A stretch of DNA of 64,000 nt, taken from NCBI GenBank assembly GCA_020636375.1, contig JACJXZ010000009.1, positions 310,001-374,000 on the forward strand. Reading direction: 5' to 3'. Each line of letters starts with the position of its first letter. Position 1 is the first letter of the stretch. The notes under the pieces were generated by a model, which worked only from the letters and a program-made list of their open reading frames with translations, did no database searches and was not told the origin of the DNA. Source of the DNA: Lewinellaceae bacterium. Lineage in GTDB: Bacteria > Bacteroidota > Bacteroidia > Chitinophagales > Saprospiraceae. Below are positions 45,006-54,007 of the stretch, piece after piece. The position numbers and the translations under genes were made by a program.

Positions 45006-45314
45006 ATGAAAATCAAAGGCTACATGTACATCCTGGAATGCGCCGACGGGAGCTACTACACCGGAAGCACCAAAGACCTCATCAGAAGATTGCTACAACA
45101 CATGAGCGGCGAAGGCGCCAACCACACCCGCAAAAGGCTGCCTGTAAAACTGGTGTACTTTGAAACATTTTCCCGCATTGATCATGCCTTCTACCGGGAA
45201 AAACAGGTACAGGGCTGGAGCCGGAAGAAAAAGGAGGCACTTATCCATAGCCAGTTTGATGAACTGCACCGGCTGGCGGAGTGTCGGAATGAGACGCATT
45301 TTAGGAATCGGTAG
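45006..45314 (+). CDS. GIY-YIG nuclease superfamily protein
   Basis: About 102 residues. The catalytic layout is YMYILECADGSYYTGSTKDL (the GIY and YIG positions appear as YIL and YTG), then RRLLQHMSGEGANHTRKRLP with the conserved Arg, then FYREKQVQGWSRKKKEALI with the conserved Glu. This is the small UPF0213/YhbQ-like type, whose cellular role is unclear. The frame opens at 44922; the ATG at 45006 fits the family start. Confidence 0.88.
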   Translation: MKIKGYMYILECADGSYYTGSTKDLIRRLLQHMSGEGANHTRKRLPVKLVYFETFSRIDHAFYREKQVQGWSRKKKEALIHSQFDELHRLAECRNETHFRNR

Positions 45315-45402
45315 CTGCCCTCGGCTCCGCTGCCCTCGGCTCCGCTCGGGCAGCGGCGGAACCCCGAAGCTCGTTGAGCGAAGCCGAAACGAGCCCCTCC
45401 CA

Positions 45403-48102
45403 CTACCCCTTCCCCACATCCACCGCCACTACCTTATACTCCGGGCAATCCGCCTCGCTATCCAGCACGTCGCTGGCCACCTGGTTGATCAGGATTTCCG
45501 GGAAATGGAAAGTGGAGCTGAGCACGCCCGGCTGCACCATATCGCTCACGCGGGCGCGGATGCGGGCGCTGCCGCGCGCAGAGCGCACCAGCACTTCTTC
45601 CCCGTCCTGTATGCCTCGTGCCCGGGCGTCCTCCGGGCTGATCAGCAGCAAGTCTTCGCCCAGGAGGGCCGTATCCCGGGTGCGGCGGGTCATGGAGCCG
45701 CTGTTGTAGTGCTCCAGGGCGCGGTTGGTGGTCAGGATGAAAGGATAATCGTCGGCGTTTTCCCGAACCTCGCGGCTCTCTTCGAAACCGATGAAGCGGA
45801 GGCGCCCCTTGCCCAGCTTGAAGGTTTCGGTATGCAGCACCTGCGTATCCGTGCCGTCTTCCGCTACGGGCCATTGCAGGCCGTTCCTGCCGAGGCGCTC
45901 CCAGGTGATGCCTTTAAAGAACGGCACGATTTGAGCGACCTCTTCCAGCACCACTGCCGGGTCGTAATCCGGCTGCGGGAAGCCCATACGGTTCATCATC
46001 TCAGTGACGATCACGCCGTCGGGTTTGGTGCCCGGAAGCGGGTCGATGACGCGGTTGACGCGCTGCACCCGGCGCTCCCCGTTGGTGAAGGTGCCCGATT
46101 TCTCCAGGAAGGACGAAGCCGGCAGGATGACGTCGGCGTAGCCGGCCGTCTCGGAGAAAAAGATTTCCTGCAGGATGAGGAAGTCCAGCTTTTCCAGGGC
46201 TTTGCGTACTTTGTTCGAGTTGGGTTCCGTCTGTACCACATCTTCGCCCATGATCCAGAGGGCCTTGAGCTGGCCCGTTTCGGCGGCCTCCATCATTTTG
46301 GGAATGGTATACCCCGGCCCGCCGGGCAGGGCAGCGCCCCAGGCGGCCTCGTAGACACTGCGCATTATGGGGTCGGCCATGCTGAGGTATCCCGGCCCCA
46401 GGTTGGGCTGCACGCCCATATCGGCGGCGCCCTGAACGTTGTTCTGCCCCCGCAGCGGGTTGACGCCCACCCCCCGCCGGCCGATATTGCCGGTGATCAT
46501 CGCCAGCCCGGCGACCAGCATGACTCCGAAGGTGCCCTGGTAGTGTTCCGTAACGCCCAGCCCATGGAAGCACATGGCCGCCGGCGAAGAGGTGTAGGCC
46601 ACGGCTGCCTCGCGCACCAGGGCGCGGCCGACGCCGCATACTTCCTCCATTTTGTCGATATCCAGCGCCAGGATTTGTTGCCGGAACGCCTCGTAGCCTT
46701 CCACGCGCCGTTGGATGAAGGGCCAGTCTACCAGGCCTTCTTTGACGATGTAGTGCATCATCATATTGAGCAGGGCGACGTTCGTGCCCGGCCGCAGTTG
46801 CAGGTGATATGTAGCGTGGCGGGCCAGTTCCGTCTTCCGGGGGTCGACGACGATCAGCGTCTTGCCTTTCATGGCCTGCTGCTTGATCCGGGCGCCCGTC
46901 ACCGGGTGGGCGGCGGTGGGGTTGGCGCCGACCACGAGGATGCAGTCGGTATATTCAAGGTCTTCGATCGAATTGGTAGCGGCGCCCATGCCGAAGGTGC
47001 GCTGCATGCCCAGGGCGGTCGGGGCATGGCAGATGCGGGCGCATCCGTCGATGTTGTTGGTGCCGATGACGGCGCGGATGAACTTCTGCATCAGGTAGTT
47101 CTCCTCGTTGGTGCAGCGGGAGGAGGAGATGCCGGCAATGGCGTCGGGGCCGTGTTCGGCCTTGATGGTGGCCAGGCGTTCGGCGATGTAGTCGTAGGCT
47201 TCCTCCCAGCTCACTTCCTCGTGCCGGCCATTGCGTTTGATCATGGGGGAGCGCAGGCGGTCGGGGTGGTTGTAAAAGCGGAAGGCGTAGCGCCCTTTGA
47301 CGCAGGTATGGCCCTGGTTGGCGGCGGCATCGTAGGGAGCGGAGATGCTCAGGATGGTGCCGTTGCGTTTGGCGACATCCAGGTTGCAGCCTACGCCGCA
47401 GTAGGTACATACGGTGCGCACCGTTTCGGTGGCTCGTTGGGCGGCGGGTTGGAAGATGTCGGTAATGGCAGCGGTGGGGCAGGCCTGTACGCAGGCGCCG
47501 CAGGATACGCAGTAAGAATCGGCAAAGCTGGTATCCAGGCCTTTGACGATGTGGCTGTCGAAGCCGCGGCCGGCCATGCTGAGCACGAATTCTCCCTGCA
47601 CCTCGTCGCAGGCGCGGATGCATTTATAGCAGTTGATGCATTTGGCCAGGTCCGACACCAGGTAGGGGTGGCTCTCGTCGCGGGGGCGGGCCAGGTGGTT
47701 GGCGCCCGCCGGGTAGCGCACTTCCCGGACGCCCACCCTGGCGGCTACGGCCTGCAGTTCACAGTGCCCGTTGGCCTCGCAGGTGAGGCAGTTGGGCGGG
47801 TGGTCGGTCAGGACGAGCTCCAGGATGTTGCGGCGCAGCCGCTGTATGGCTTCTGTGTCGGGAAAGATGCGTTGCCCTTCCGCCACCGGCGTGTGGCAGG
47901 CGGCTACCGTTTTCATCTGCCCGTTCCCTTCTTTGGCGACTTCCACGCTGCACAGGCGGCAGGAACCGAAGGGTTCCAGGTTGGGAGCATCGCAGAGGGT
48001 GGGGACGTAGTCGTGGCCCAGGTGGCGGCGGATGAAGGACAGGATGGTCTCGCCATCCCGGATTTCATACGCGATATTGTTGATGAAAGCAGACTTTTTC
48101 AT
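45403..48102 (-). CDS. fdhF: NAD-dependent formate dehydrogenase, alpha subunit
   Basis: An 899-residue molybdenum/tungsten enzyme oxidising formate to CO2. The N-terminal 2Fe-2S ligands are in PTLCDAP, GSCRLC and ACHTPV. A His/Cys cluster (DHPPNCLTCEANGHC), two 4Fe-4S ferredoxin motifs (CINCYKCIRAC, CVSCGACVQAC) and the 4Fe-4S of the bis-MGD domain (CTYCGVGC) follow. The active-site Cys is in ARICHAPT. The FDH-type GMGAATNS motif is present. The start overlaps the stop of the beta gene by four bases, so the two are translationally coupled. No fdhD or Mo-cofactor gene lies nearby. Confidence 0.92.
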   Translation of the reverse strand: MKKSAFINNIAYEIRDGETILSFIRRHLGHDYVPTLCDAPNLEPFGSCRLCSVEVAKEGNGQMKTVAACHTPVAEGQRIFPDTEAIQRLRRNILELVLTDHPPNCLTCEANGHCELQAVAARVGVREVRYPAGANHLARPRDESHPYLVSDLAKCINCYKCIRACDEVQGEFVLSMAGRGFDSHIVKGLDTSFADSYCVSCGACVQACPTAAITDIFQPAAQRATETVRTVCTYCGVGCNLDVAKRNGTILSISAPYDAAANQGHTCVKGRYAFRFYNHPDRLRSPMIKRNGRHEEVSWEEAYDYIAERLATIKAEHGPDAIAGISSSRCTNEENYLMQKFIRAVIGTNNIDGCARICHAPTALGMQRTFGMGAATNSIEDLEYTDCILVVGANPTAAHPVTGARIKQQAMKGKTLIVVDPRKTELARHATYHLQLRPGTNVALLNMMMHYIVKEGLVDWPFIQRRVEGYEAFRQQILALDIDKMEEVCGVGRALVREAAVAYTSSPAAMCFHGLGVTEHYQGTFGVMLVAGLAMITGNIGRRGVGVNPLRGQNNVQGAADMGVQPNLGPGYLSMADPIMRSVYEAAWGAALPGGPGYTIPKMMEAAETGQLKALWIMGEDVVQTEPNSNKVRKALEKLDFLILQEIFFSETAGYADVILPASSFLEKSGTFTNGERRVQRVNRVIDPLPGTKPDGVIVTEMMNRMGFPQPDYDPAVVLEEVAQIVPFFKGITWERLGRNGLQWPVAEDGTDTQVLHTETFKLGKGRLRFIGFEESREVRENADDYPFILTTNRALEHYNSGSMTRRTRDTALLGEDLLLISPEDARARGIQDGEEVLVRSARGSARIRARVSDMVQPGVLSSTFHFPEILINQVASDVLDSEADCPEYKVVAVDVGKG

Positions 48103-49772
48103 TGGACGGCGGCTTTTTGTTCGGCGAAATAGGGTTTCAGTTCCTCCCCGAAGTATTGGAGGGCATTGCGCACGGGCAGCGGCATGCCGCCCCCCAGGCC
48201 GCAGAGGGAGCCTTGCTCCAGGGTGTCCAGCAGGTCATCGAACAGGCCCCTGTCGATCCGGTAGCCTTCCGCCTGCGCCTTGCGGAGCATCTCTTCACCC
48301 CGTTTCGAGCCCAGGCGGCAGGGGAAGCATTTTCCGCAGCTTTCGTGGGCAGTGAAGGCGAAGAGGTGCTCCAGGTAAGCGATCATGGGATAGGAGGCCG
48401 GAATGCCGACGGCCGAGGCGTGGCCCAGCAGGAAGCCGTGTTCGGCAAAGGATTCGAAGTCTACCGTCAATTCCGGGATTTTCGGGGCGGGCACGAGCCC
48501 GCCCAGCGGGCCGCCGATATGCAGGGCTTTCACCGGCTTGCGGAAGCCGCCGCCCAGCTCGTCGACGACAGCGGAGAGGGGCGTGCCCATCGGCACTTCG
48601 TACACGCCCGGCCGGCGGAACGCGCTGTCGAGCGACAACAGCTTGGTGCCGGCAGACTGCTCGGTGCCGATGGAGGCGAATGCCTCACCCCCTTTTTCGA
48701 GGATATAGAACAGGTTGGCCAGGGTCTCTACGTTGTTCACCAGGGTTGGCTTGCCGAAGAGGCCCTCCCGGGCGGGGAAGGGCGGGCGCACCCGCACTTC
48801 TGGCCGCTGCCCTTCGATAGAGGCCAGCAGGGCCGTCTCTTCCCCGCAGATGTAAGCGCCGCGGGCTTTAATGATTTTGAAGTCAAAGGAAAAGCCGGAA
48901 TGCATAATGTCCTCCCCCGCCAGGCCGGCGGCCTGGAGCGTCCCGATGGCCTGGCTGATTGCCGTGACGGACTCCGGGTACTCCGCCCGGATGTACAGTA
49001 TCCCCGTTTCCGCCCCGACGGCGTAACCGGCGATCAACATCCCCAGGAGGACGGGCAGCGGCCGTTCTTCCAGCAGGTAACGGTCGGAATAGGAGCCGGG
49101 GTCGCCCTCGTCGGCATTGCAGACGATGAATTTCTGTCCAGCGGGCGCTTCCCGGCAGGCTTGCATTTTGACGGCTATCGGAAAACCGGCACCGCCCCGG
49201 CCCCGCAGGCGGGAGCGTTCGACGGCGGCAATGACATCCTCCGGCTGTCCTTTCAGCATCCGGCCGATGGCATAACGGCAGCCCTCGATGGCAGGCATGG
49301 CTGCCGTGAGCAGGGGGCGGCCCAGGGACTGTACCGCGTAGCGGTCCCGCCCGTTTTGATGGCCCTGCTTTTCAATGCGCTCCCACTGCCCGATGGCCGG
49401 GCCGGAATAGTTGCGCCCCCGGTACTGGAAGGCCGCATTTTCATGGCAGCGGCCCAGGCAGCACATCTCGCCGATCTCTTCTTCTTTGAAATGCCGGAGC
49501 AGTTCTGTCTTCAGGCCGTCTTGTGTGCCGGCCAAACGGCAGGCCGTGCCGTTGCACACATACACCTGCTTGCCTTTGTTTTCCGGGCGGGTAAAATCGT
49601 AGAAAGAGGCCGTGCCATAGAGGCTGGCGGGGCCCATCAGGAATTCTTCGGCCAGTTGGCGGAGTTCTTCCCGGGTGGGGGTGCCCTCCTTCTCTGATAG
49701 TTCCCCAAGGCGTTCAAACAGGTTGTCCGACAAGCCTTTCCGGCTGGAAAGAGAGGTTAGGTTTCTGGACAT
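48099..49772 (-). CDS. Formate dehydrogenase beta subunit (NuoE-NuoF fusion)
   Basis: 557 residues from the ATG at 49772. Residues about 20-130 are a NuoE-like thioredoxin-fold 2Fe-2S domain (YGTASFYDF, VCNGTACRLAG, MCCLGRCHENAA). The remainder is NuoF/HoxF-like: FMN site RGRGGAGFPIAVKMQ, GAYICGEETALLASIEGQRP, and the 4Fe-4S motif HESCGKCFPCRLGSKR with a distant SLCGLG. It passes electrons from formate to NAD+. The frame is open to 49991, but the start at 49772 matches the NuoE domain. First gene of the operon. Confidence 0.9.
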   Translation of the reverse strand: MSRNLTSLSSRKGLSDNLFERLGELSEKEGTPTREELRQLAEEFLMGPASLYGTASFYDFTRPENKGKQVYVCNGTACRLAGTQDGLKTELLRHFKEEEIGEMCCLGRCHENAAFQYRGRNYSGPAIGQWERIEKQGHQNGRDRYAVQSLGRPLLTAAMPAIEGCRYAIGRMLKGQPEDVIAAVERSRLRGRGGAGFPIAVKMQACREAPAGQKFIVCNADEGDPGSYSDRYLLEERPLPVLLGMLIAGYAVGAETGILYIRAEYPESVTAISQAIGTLQAAGLAGEDIMHSGFSFDFKIIKARGAYICGEETALLASIEGQRPEVRVRPPFPAREGLFGKPTLVNNVETLANLFYILEKGGEAFASIGTEQSAGTKLLSLDSAFRRPGVYEVPMGTPLSAVVDELGGGFRKPVKALHIGGPLGGLVPAPKIPELTVDFESFAEHGFLLGHASAVGIPASYPMIAYLEHLFAFTAHESCGKCFPCRLGSKRGEEMLRKAQAEGYRIDRGLFDDLLDTLEQGSLCGLGGGMPLPVRNALQYFGEELKPYFAEQKAAVQ

Positions 49773-49884
49773 GGTGGTTGAGGTTTGGTTAGGGGGGCGG
49801 AAGTTCGTGCATTGGTACGCCGTCGCTCCGCGCCGGCCATTAATGTTTAAAGATCTGTTATTTTTGTTGCAGTAGGGTTGACGA

Positions 49885-50193
49885 TTGTCATTGGAAGAGG
49901 CTGAGATTTTTTGGAGGCGGTTTTCACCAGGAGAGGAGGAGGTCCCATTCCAATATCCGGTTATTGGCCTCCAGGCGGAAGGCCAGGGCATGAATGGGAT
50001 AAACTACAAGCATTCCTTCGCCCGATTACGAAACCACTTTCACCGACCCGGCGCCGGGCAATTGTCTGGAGAAATCGAAGTGGGCAGCGCCAATTTCACC
50101 TTTGCAACCCATGGGCTGGAGCAGGGCAGTTACTGCCGGATAATGGAAGTGAACGGTTTGTGGCTAAGTGAGAAATTGATTGTTATCAAATAG
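49885..50193 (+). pseudogene. Remnant of a T9SS-type C-terminal sorting domain
   Basis: The last 45 residues (SANFTFATHGLEQGSYCRIM...WLSEKLIVIK) resemble the end of a type IX secretion sorting domain, with its GxY strand and a KLIVIK-like finish. The first half has no recognisable character and runs across the promoter region of the formate dehydrogenase operon. No body of a secreted protein precedes it. I read it as the 3' end of a lost cargo gene. Confidence 0.4.
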
Positions 50194-50230
50194 AAATCCT
50201 TGTTTTTTTTACAATCCAAAGATCAAAACC

Positions 50231-51118
50231 ATGAGACAGCTCTTTTTATTGCTCCTGACTTTTTATGGCATTGCCGTGCACTGTTTTTCACAATCACAGG
50301 AATGGGCACCAATCGGAGCGGTCTGGCATTTTCAGGAAGATGATTGGCTTTCTTCTGAGTATTCTTCTTATGTGACGATTACGGTAGTTGGCGACACCCT
50401 CATCCATGGCAAGCCGTGCCGCATCATGAAAAAAAGCGGCCGGAATTGTGCAGACCGTGAATTGGAGGACTACACTTATTACGAGGAAGGAGTCGTATAC
50501 TGGTACAACAAATATGTCGATCAATTTACTGTTCTGTACGATTTCAACGCTCAGGCCGGCGACCAATGGGAAATATTGATGGAAGACTGTTCCGCCCAGG
50601 TTTCAGTAGTTTCTACCGACACCGAAGTAATTAACGGAGAGGTGCTGAAGGTTTTGAATATGAGCTTTGACGGCCCTTTGGGCGGCAAAATTACAGAGCG
50701 GCTTGGCCATCAGCCCTATTTGTTCCCAAGGATACGGCTCAGCGGATGGTGCCATATCATTTGCGATGGCAGGTATTCCAATGGACTGCGCTGCTACCAG
50801 GACGCGCAATTGGGGCTGTATGAAACCGGCCTGGCTGAAAATTGTGAAACAGTTATTTCTTCCATTGAAAAAGGTATCCCACAACAAGAACTTTTGGTTT
50901 ATCCTAATCCTGCCTCCGATTGGATTGAAGTCAAGTTTTCTCCTTTTCACCCGGGAGAGCTTTCCATCTTTGATTATAAAGGAAACCTCGTTAAACAATT
51001 TTCTTTGAATTCGGCCGGCCAGGCTATTGATATTTTTTCATTGTCCCCCGGATATTATTTCCTGAGGTTACTGGCAGGTAATGAAAGCCCCCTACTGAAA
51101 AAACTATTTATCTATTAA
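50231..51118 (+). CDS. T9SS type A sorting-domain protein
   Basis: About 295 residues: a signal peptide (MRQLFLLLLTFYGIAVHCFS), a central beta-rich part with several Cys (IMKKSGRNC, MEDCSAQV, GWCHIICDG, GLRCYQD), and a C-terminal sorting domain LLVYPNPASDWIEVKF...GYYFLRLLAG...LKKLFIY. It should be secreted by the type IX system. No enzymatic motif is seen. The frame is open from 50180, but the signal peptide fixes the start at 50231. Confidence 0.85.
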   Translation: MRQLFLLLLTFYGIAVHCFSQSQEWAPIGAVWHFQEDDWLSSEYSSYVTITVVGDTLIHGKPCRIMKKSGRNCADRELEDYTYYEEGVVYWYNKYVDQFTVLYDFNAQAGDQWEILMEDCSAQVSVVSTDTEVINGEVLKVLNMSFDGPLGGKITERLGHQPYLFPRIRLSGWCHIICDGRYSNGLRCYQDAQLGLYETGLAENCETVISSIEKGIPQQELLVYPNPASDWIEVKFSPFHPGELSIFDYKGNLVKQFSLNSAGQAIDIFSLSPGYYFLRLLAGNESPLLKKLFIY

Positions 51119-51347
51119 GAACAAAAATCGCCGCACTAAATTTTGCTCATGTCGGCGGGCTTTGTGCCAAGGCCATCCTTTAACTCCCATCAGGATTGGG
51201 GCAATACCCTGAGAAAAATCAACGGAAAAGATGATCCTGCTCATTGCCAGAAAGGCGTTTTTTCCCCTCAATTGCATTATCTCTTCGCAGAAGCAAACCC
51301 GCTGGTTCACGTGTGTTGATCCCAGTCCTTTCCTCTTTTCAAATCAT

Positions 51348-51560
51348 TCATTTTTGAAGGGAAAAACTGACCTGGGAAAACAAAACGGCAGCCACTACGG
51401 CAATAACCAGCGCTATGCCGACTTTGCAGTACACAGTACAGTAAAATAAGGGCCCCGCGCCGGCGATACTGGCGATGATGCCAATTACCGCCATTAGGAC
51501 GTAAACGGCAAAAATCGCCGCCGGCAGGAATAATCCGGTTCGCCACAAAAAGTTTTTCAT
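51348..51560 (-). CDS. Small two-helix membrane protein
   Basis: 70 residues with two hydrophobic stretches (LFLPAAIFAVYVLMAVIGII and VGIALVIAVVAAVLFSQV) separated by a short loop with two Cys (FYCTVYC). It starts with MKNFLWRT, and the frame can open slightly upstream at 51576. It is divergent from the Crp/Fnr gene, so the regulator may control it. No family is recognised. Confidence 0.55.
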   Translation of the reverse strand: MKNFLWRTGLFLPAAIFAVYVLMAVIGIIASIAGAGPLFYCTVYCKVGIALVIAVVAAVLFSQVSFSLQK

Positions 51561-51682
51561 CGTGATGGATTTTCATTAAACCATCTGATTTTCAACAATA
51601 AGGTATAAAATTCAGGCTGGAAAACTCAGAAAACAGCCCTGCTATTCCTCACTGCCAGCTGTGAGATTGGTCACAATAAAAT

Positions 51683-52387
51683 ATGAAAGGAGCCTCCATG
51701 GAAATCGACGTATTAAAATGTAAAAACTGCCCGGTAAAATCCTGCGCAGCTTCCGTCCTGGAAGACTACGAACTGGAGCTGATGTCCGAAAACGTGTCCG
51801 AAGCTTATTTCGGGAAAGGAGAGTCTCTTTTCAGGGAGAAGATCCTCAACAGCCACATTACCTATATTCAAACCGGCCTGGTCAAGATTCACGTAAGTGC
51901 CACGGAAGGCAAGGATTATATCCTGAAACTGGTGAAAGCTCCCGCTTATCTCGGCCTGTCGACCATTTTTGGCGACCGGGTCAACAATTTCTCGGCTACG
52001 GCTCTGGCCCCCACTACTGCCTGCTACATCGACATCGACACTTTCAAAGGACTAATCCACAAAAACGGCAAATTTGCCTTCCAGATCATCTCCGATATCT
52101 GCCGCAACGAACTGCTGGACTACAAGCGCTTCGCCCTTCAGAGCCACAAGCAAACCCCGGGGCGGATCGCCGGCGTCATCCTGTACTTTGCCGAGAAAGT
52201 TTATCAAAGCGATTGCTTCGAGTTGCCCCTTTCCCGCAATGAAATAGCCGAACTGATCGGCATCTCCCGCGAGAGCGTCACCCGCGCGCTGATGACTTTA
52301 AAAAAGGATGGGGTCATTGACATCGACAAGCACCATGTCCGCATCATCAATATGGAAAGCCTGCGCAAGATCGACCGGGCGGGGTAG
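51683..52387 (+). CDS. Crp/Fnr family transcriptional regulator with N-terminal Cys motif
   Basis: 234 residues. The cyclic-nucleotide-binding-type sensor domain (FGKGESLFREKILNSHITYI, TGLVKIHVS, APAYLGLSTIF) is followed by a long dimer helix and a Crp-type HTH (SRNEIAELIGISRESVTRAL). Just before the sensor lies CKNCPVKSC, a CX2CX4C arrangement that recalls the iron-sulfur ligands of FNR, so redox or NO sensing is possible. The start may be 51698 (MEIDVLK) instead. Divergent from the small membrane gene. Confidence 0.85.
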   Translation: MKGASMEIDVLKCKNCPVKSCAASVLEDYELELMSENVSEAYFGKGESLFREKILNSHITYIQTGLVKIHVSATEGKDYILKLVKAPAYLGLSTIFGDRVNNFSATALAPTTACYIDIDTFKGLIHKNGKFAFQIISDICRNELLDYKRFALQSHKQTPGRIAGVILYFAEKVYQSDCFELPLSRNEIAELIGISRESVTRALMTLKKDGVIDIDKHHVRIINMESLRKIDRAG

Positions 52388-52486
52388 GGGGGAGGGGTGG
52401 AGTGGGAGAGTGGGGAGAGGGGGAGAGGGGGAGAGGGGGAGAGGGGGAGAATGGGAGAGTGGGGGAGGGGGGGAGAGAGGGACAGG
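52388..52486. repeat. GA-rich low-complexity tract
   Basis: About 100 bp of almost pure G and A on the plus strand, with repeated units such as GGGGGAGA. It could form G-quadruplex or triplex DNA. It marks the point after which every gene carries frameshifts, so it may be an assembly join or a position where read quality changed. Confidence 0.85.
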
Positions 52487-52498
52487 ACAACACGTTGC

Positions 52499-53822
52499 TC
52501 AGTGCTTGGTGAGCCGGTGGAAACGGAAGCTCAGCAGGGCGGCGCTGGCACTGGATACCGCACACGAAGCCCGTCCAGATGCCGGCTATATCCCAGCCTG
52601 CCTTAAATGCCAGGGCATAGCCCGCCGGAATGCCGATGCCCCAGTATACCAGGGCTACAAAGGCGGTGGGGATGCGCACATCCTGGATGCCGCGCAGCAG
52701 CCCGACCCCGATTACCTGCACGGAATCCGAAATTTGAAATACCGCTGCAAAAAGCATTAGCATTACCGCAAATTCCAGGACGGGCGCTTCGTCGTTGAAC
52801 AACAGGGGCAGATGATGGCGGTAAGCGATGAAGGCCAAGGCGCAGGTTAAACCATAAGCGACGACAGTATGGCTATGGTGGTCGTGCCGATGTGCCTACT
52901 ATGCTTCCAGTTTGCCGCGCCCGTGGGCAAAAGTACCACCGGATGCTGCCGGCGGCGCTGATGCCCAGGGATACCATAAACGTGATGGACGCGTAGCCCA
53001 GGGCGATCTGGTGGGCTAGCCTGCTGGATGTATCCCAGCCAGCCTTACCATGATGCCGGAGAGCGCGAAAGATACCGACTCCATGCCGTACGCAGGCTGG
53101 AAGGAACGCCGATGCGGATGACGTCGCGCATGCGGTCCGCCCGGAATCGCAGTTGTTCCCTCAAATGCTGCCGATAAGGCGCAAAATCCCTGCCTCTGAA
53201 AATGAGAAGGGCGATGCCGATCATGATCACTACCCTCGACACCAGCGTTCCTACCCCTGCTCCTTCCAGTTCCATGCGGGGGCACCCCACTTTCCGAAGA
53301 TGAAGGCGTAGTTGACCAGCACGTTGATGGGGATCGACAGCAGGCCAGGTACATGGGCAGTCGCGTTTTGCCCAGGTACCGTCGGCAAACTGCTTCATCG
53401 CCATGAACAGGGACATGGGGACCATGCCCCATACCATCCATTTCAGATACGGTACCGGAAAGGTCGGCAACGATGCGGTCCTGCCCCATATGATAAACGA
53501 TGCCCTCGCCCAGGTGCAGAGCCAGCGCCATGGCAAGGGAAGCCAGCCCCACGATCCACATGCCGTTGTAGAGGATGCGCAGGGGCTTGTCGGTATCGCC
53601 TTCGCCCAGGGCGTTGGTACCAGAGGGAGATACCATCGTCAGCCCGATGCCGAGGATGAGGGGTAAGGTGATGATGTTATTGACAAACGAAGCGGCTACC
53701 AGCTGGCTGCTGTGGATGGCACCCACCATGGCGCTGTCGATGACGCCGAGCACCATCTGGGAGAGGTTGCCCAGGATGATCAGTACCAGCCCAGTTTTAA
53801 GGTTTGCCGGATTTCGTCCCAC
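52499..53822 (-). CDS. MATE family multidrug/Na+ efflux transporter (frameshifted)
   Basis: Pieces in different frames add up to a MATE protein of about 440 residues: LKTGLVLIILGNLSQMVLGV...SAMVGAIHSS at the N-terminus, VPYLKWMVWGMVPMSLFMAM, WELEGAGVGTLVSR-like text in mid-protein, and EFAVMLMLFAAVFQISDSVQ then RGIQDVRIPTAFVALVYW near the end. The N-terminus begins at a GTG or an unseen ATG near 53822. Removing the surplus TA at 53377 turns ADGTWAKRD into ADGLGKTRLPMY, the expected MATE text. At least four other base losses remain. Confidence 0.7.
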
Positions 53823-54007
53823 ATCGGTCAGGTTGTTTAATGTGAGTTCGGGATCAGTAGCCTATTTATTTCCAAACCCCCAAACCCCTTAATTTGAAAG
53901 ATACCGCAAGTTAGTACAAAAGCAGGAGGGAGGCGAATTTTTCTGGAAGATCGGCGGTTTCTAAAATGCATTGCAACATGATCATCTTCATCAAAAACAG
54001 AAAGCCT

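Noticed and set aside
45160..48132. A 990-codon open frame antisense to the formate dehydrogenase alpha gene
   Set aside because: It mirrors the real gene, whose iron-sulfur and molybdopterin motifs are unmistakable. Long antisense frames are expected in GC-rich coding DNA, and its protein is low-complexity (G, H, Q, V-rich) without domains.
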